Assembly: GCA_036402175.1 (NCBI GenBank)
Contig: DASWTK010000219.1
Location: forward strand, 1-23,857
Reading direction: 5' to 3'
Origin: DASPKM01 sp036402175
GTDB taxonomy: Bacteria; Bacteroidota; Bacteroidia; Chitinophagales; Chitinophagaceae
Length of the DNA stretch: 23,857 nt
Shown: piece by piece, positions 22,559 to 23,857 of the stretch
Numbering within the stretch: the first letter of the stretch is position 1
How the letters are laid out: every line of letters starts with the position of its first letter
Program-made: the position numbers and the translations under genes
The notes under the pieces: generated by a model
What the model was told of the DNA's origin: nothing
Database searches by the model: none
What the model saw: the letters and a program-made list of their open reading frames with translations, nothing else

Positions 22559-23857
22559 ATGAAACATTTGTACCCATCATTCAAAGTAAGCCTTGCCTTA
22601 CCCTATTATTCACACCTGAAACGGTTTGCAGTTGTAACTGCAATCTTGCTGTCAACAGGTTTTTCTGTTTTCTCCCAGGAGCTTGTGTTCCAGAACCCAG
22701 GTCTTGAGTCCGGAATAGCCGGGCAAATTGGATCCATCTACAGGTTTCCGCAAGTGCTTCCCGGATTTGACGCATTGGTTCAGATAACAGGAAGGTCGTC
22801 ATCAAACGTACAGCTACAGAATATCGATGTGGCAGATCGGGGAATGAACAAGGCATTTCAACCACAGGTTGGACGAGTAGGAAATATTACAGGATCAACA
22901 GAATGGTACATGGAGTTTGATATCAGGTTTGTAAAGCAGAATACAAATATGGATGTAAGCGTCACCGGCTTTGATGTTACAGCGCTGGATGTGGATGGTG
23001 ACGGTCTGACTATAAAAGAATACGTTGAATTCTACAGGGCACAATCCTCTTCGGTTGCAGCCATCACCCAGTTATCAACCATCGTTCTTAGTAATGGCGC
23101 AAGTGAAAAAGATTATCGTTTTTCCGCACCCTTAGTACTATTTCCGGATATTGATACCGTTTGTACAGCAATCATGGGCACCACAAAATATGAAAGGACG
23201 AGCAAATTGAAATTAAGGGTTGGCGCCGAATCGCTCGGTCTTGGTTCAAGCAATGATGGAATACGGTATAATTCATTCTGGTTCCGTTCTTTTAATGCCA
23301 GTGCGGCATTAATGCTTCCGGTAAAGCTTTCAGTTTTCAATGCGTCGCTTGTCAAGAAGAATGTAGTATTGAACTGGACCACGGAGCAGGAGATTAACAC
23401 AAGCCATTTCTCAGTTCAGCGCAGCACCGATGGTAAAGAATTTACAGACGCGGCGATATTGTTCACCGATGGAAATTCCAATGCCAGCATATCATATTCA
23501 TACAAAGATCCGGTAGCCACTGGAGCAAAGGGTGTTTTGTATTACAGGCTTAAAATGGTTGACCTGGATGGAAGGTTCATTTTTTCAAATGTCAGGATTA
23601 TCAACCTGGGAGATAGCAAAGGACAGGTTGAATTGCAGGCTTTCCCCAACCCGGTAGTAAATGAAGTTCGTATTACTATACCGGAGAGCTGGCAGAATAA
23701 ACATGTGGTTTATGAGGTGTATACTGGTGGCGGTCAACTGGTGAAACGATCAGTAAATAAGAACGCCTCGCAAACAGAAGTGATAAACATGCAGAACCTG
23801 AAGCCTGGTACTTACCTTATTAAAGCATTAAATGATTCTGAAACAGCAACTCAAAGA
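22559..23857 (+). CDS. Secreted T9SS type A sorting-domain protein, 3' truncated by window end
   Basis: ATG 22559 opens a frame that stays open for all 433 codons to the window edge. An export segment follows a basic n-region (hydrophobic at about 22-38, ending FSVFSQ). Residues about 40-250 form a beta-rich domain beginning ELVFQNPGLESG, with an acidic loop DVDGDGLTIKEYVEF that resembles a Ca2+-binding EF-hand/dockerin-type loop (D-x-D-x-D-G pattern partly kept). Then come a fibronectin-like module (LPVKLSVFNASLVKKNVVLNWTT) and a T9SS type A sorting domain (AFPNPVVNEVRITIPESWQNK...GTYLIKAL). By alignment to the previous gene only a few residues are missing at the end. It is a tandem paralogue of 21299-22036 and has no known function. 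Confidence 0.8.
   Translation, partial: MKHLYPSFKVSLALPYYSHLKRFAVVTAILLSTGFSVFSQELVFQNPGLESGIAGQIGSIYRFPQVLPGFDALVQITGRSSSNVQLQNIDVADRGMNKAFQPQVGRVGNITGSTEWYMEFDIRFVKQNTNMDVSVTGFDVTALDVDGDGLTIKEYVEFYRAQSSSVAAITQLSTIVLSNGASEKDYRFSAPLVLFPDIDTVCTAIMGTTKYERTSKLKLRVGAESLGLGSSNDGIRYNSFWFRSFNASAALMLPVKLSVFNASLVKKNVVLNWTTEQEINTSHFSVQRSTDGKEFTDAAILFTDGNSNASISYSYKDPVATGAKGVLYYRLKMVDLDGRFIFSNVRIINLGDSKGQVELQAFPNPVVNEVRITIPESWQNKHVVYEVYTGGGQLVKRSVNKNASQTEVINMQNLKPGTYLIKALNDSETATQR

Noticed and set aside
1..23857. Prophage, integrase, transposase, toxin-antitoxin or defence genes
   Set aside because: None of the frames on either strand shows such motifs; gene content is housekeeping, phosphate-related and secreted surface proteins.

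Overview
The window looks like a chromosomal segment of a Bacteroidota bacterium, probably Chitinophagia (Chitinophagaceae-like). Supporting signs are the AT-rich ribosome-binding regions, several promoters of the Bacteroidota -7 type (TAnnTTTG), surface lipoproteins with an acidic stretch after the lipobox Cys, type IX secretion (T9SS) C-terminal sorting domains, a CarboxypepD_reg-type TonB receptor, and a split ATP synthase operon whose subunit a has a signal-peptide extension. Genus is not claimed.

Left part (1-12356): a probable phosphate-starvation (Pho) island. In order it holds the C-terminus of an O/P-type porin; a TonB-dependent receptor with a downstream beta-helix surface lipoprotein; on the minus strand a PlcP-like metallophosphoesterase followed by a GT28-like glycosyltransferase; divergently a PhoD-like secreted phosphatase followed by a DUF5690 membrane protein; a T9SS-sorted secreted protein (minus); and a minus-strand operon of a PhoB-like regulator, a PhoR-like kinase without a periplasmic sensor, and a 37-residue membrane peptide. 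Two promoters here (receptor and PlcP-like gene) carry four direct repeats of a (G/T)TAA(T/C)-like unit at 11-bp spacing, ending at the same distance from a TAnnTTTG element. This resembles the PhoB-box geometry of Proteobacteria and ties nutrient uptake, phosphate release and membrane-lipid remodelling into one putative regulon.

Middle (12357-16760): an intergenic region with a 42-bp, 41/42-matched inverted repeat made of an 8-bp tandem unit, plus a separate 25-bp near-palindrome. Then comes a 735-residue secreted protein of unknown function whose C-terminus carries a His/Cys arrangement like clan CD cysteine peptidases, and an MsbA-like ABC exporter.

Right part (16761-23857): an ATP synthase operon atpB-atpE-atpF-atpH-atpA, with a 13-bp hairpin between atpE and atpF and a strong terminator directly after atpA. 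atpG does not follow. Two tandem, clearly paralogous T9SS-sorted proteins come next; the second runs off the window end. The 522-base gap between them has hairpins and one terminator but no convincing gene.
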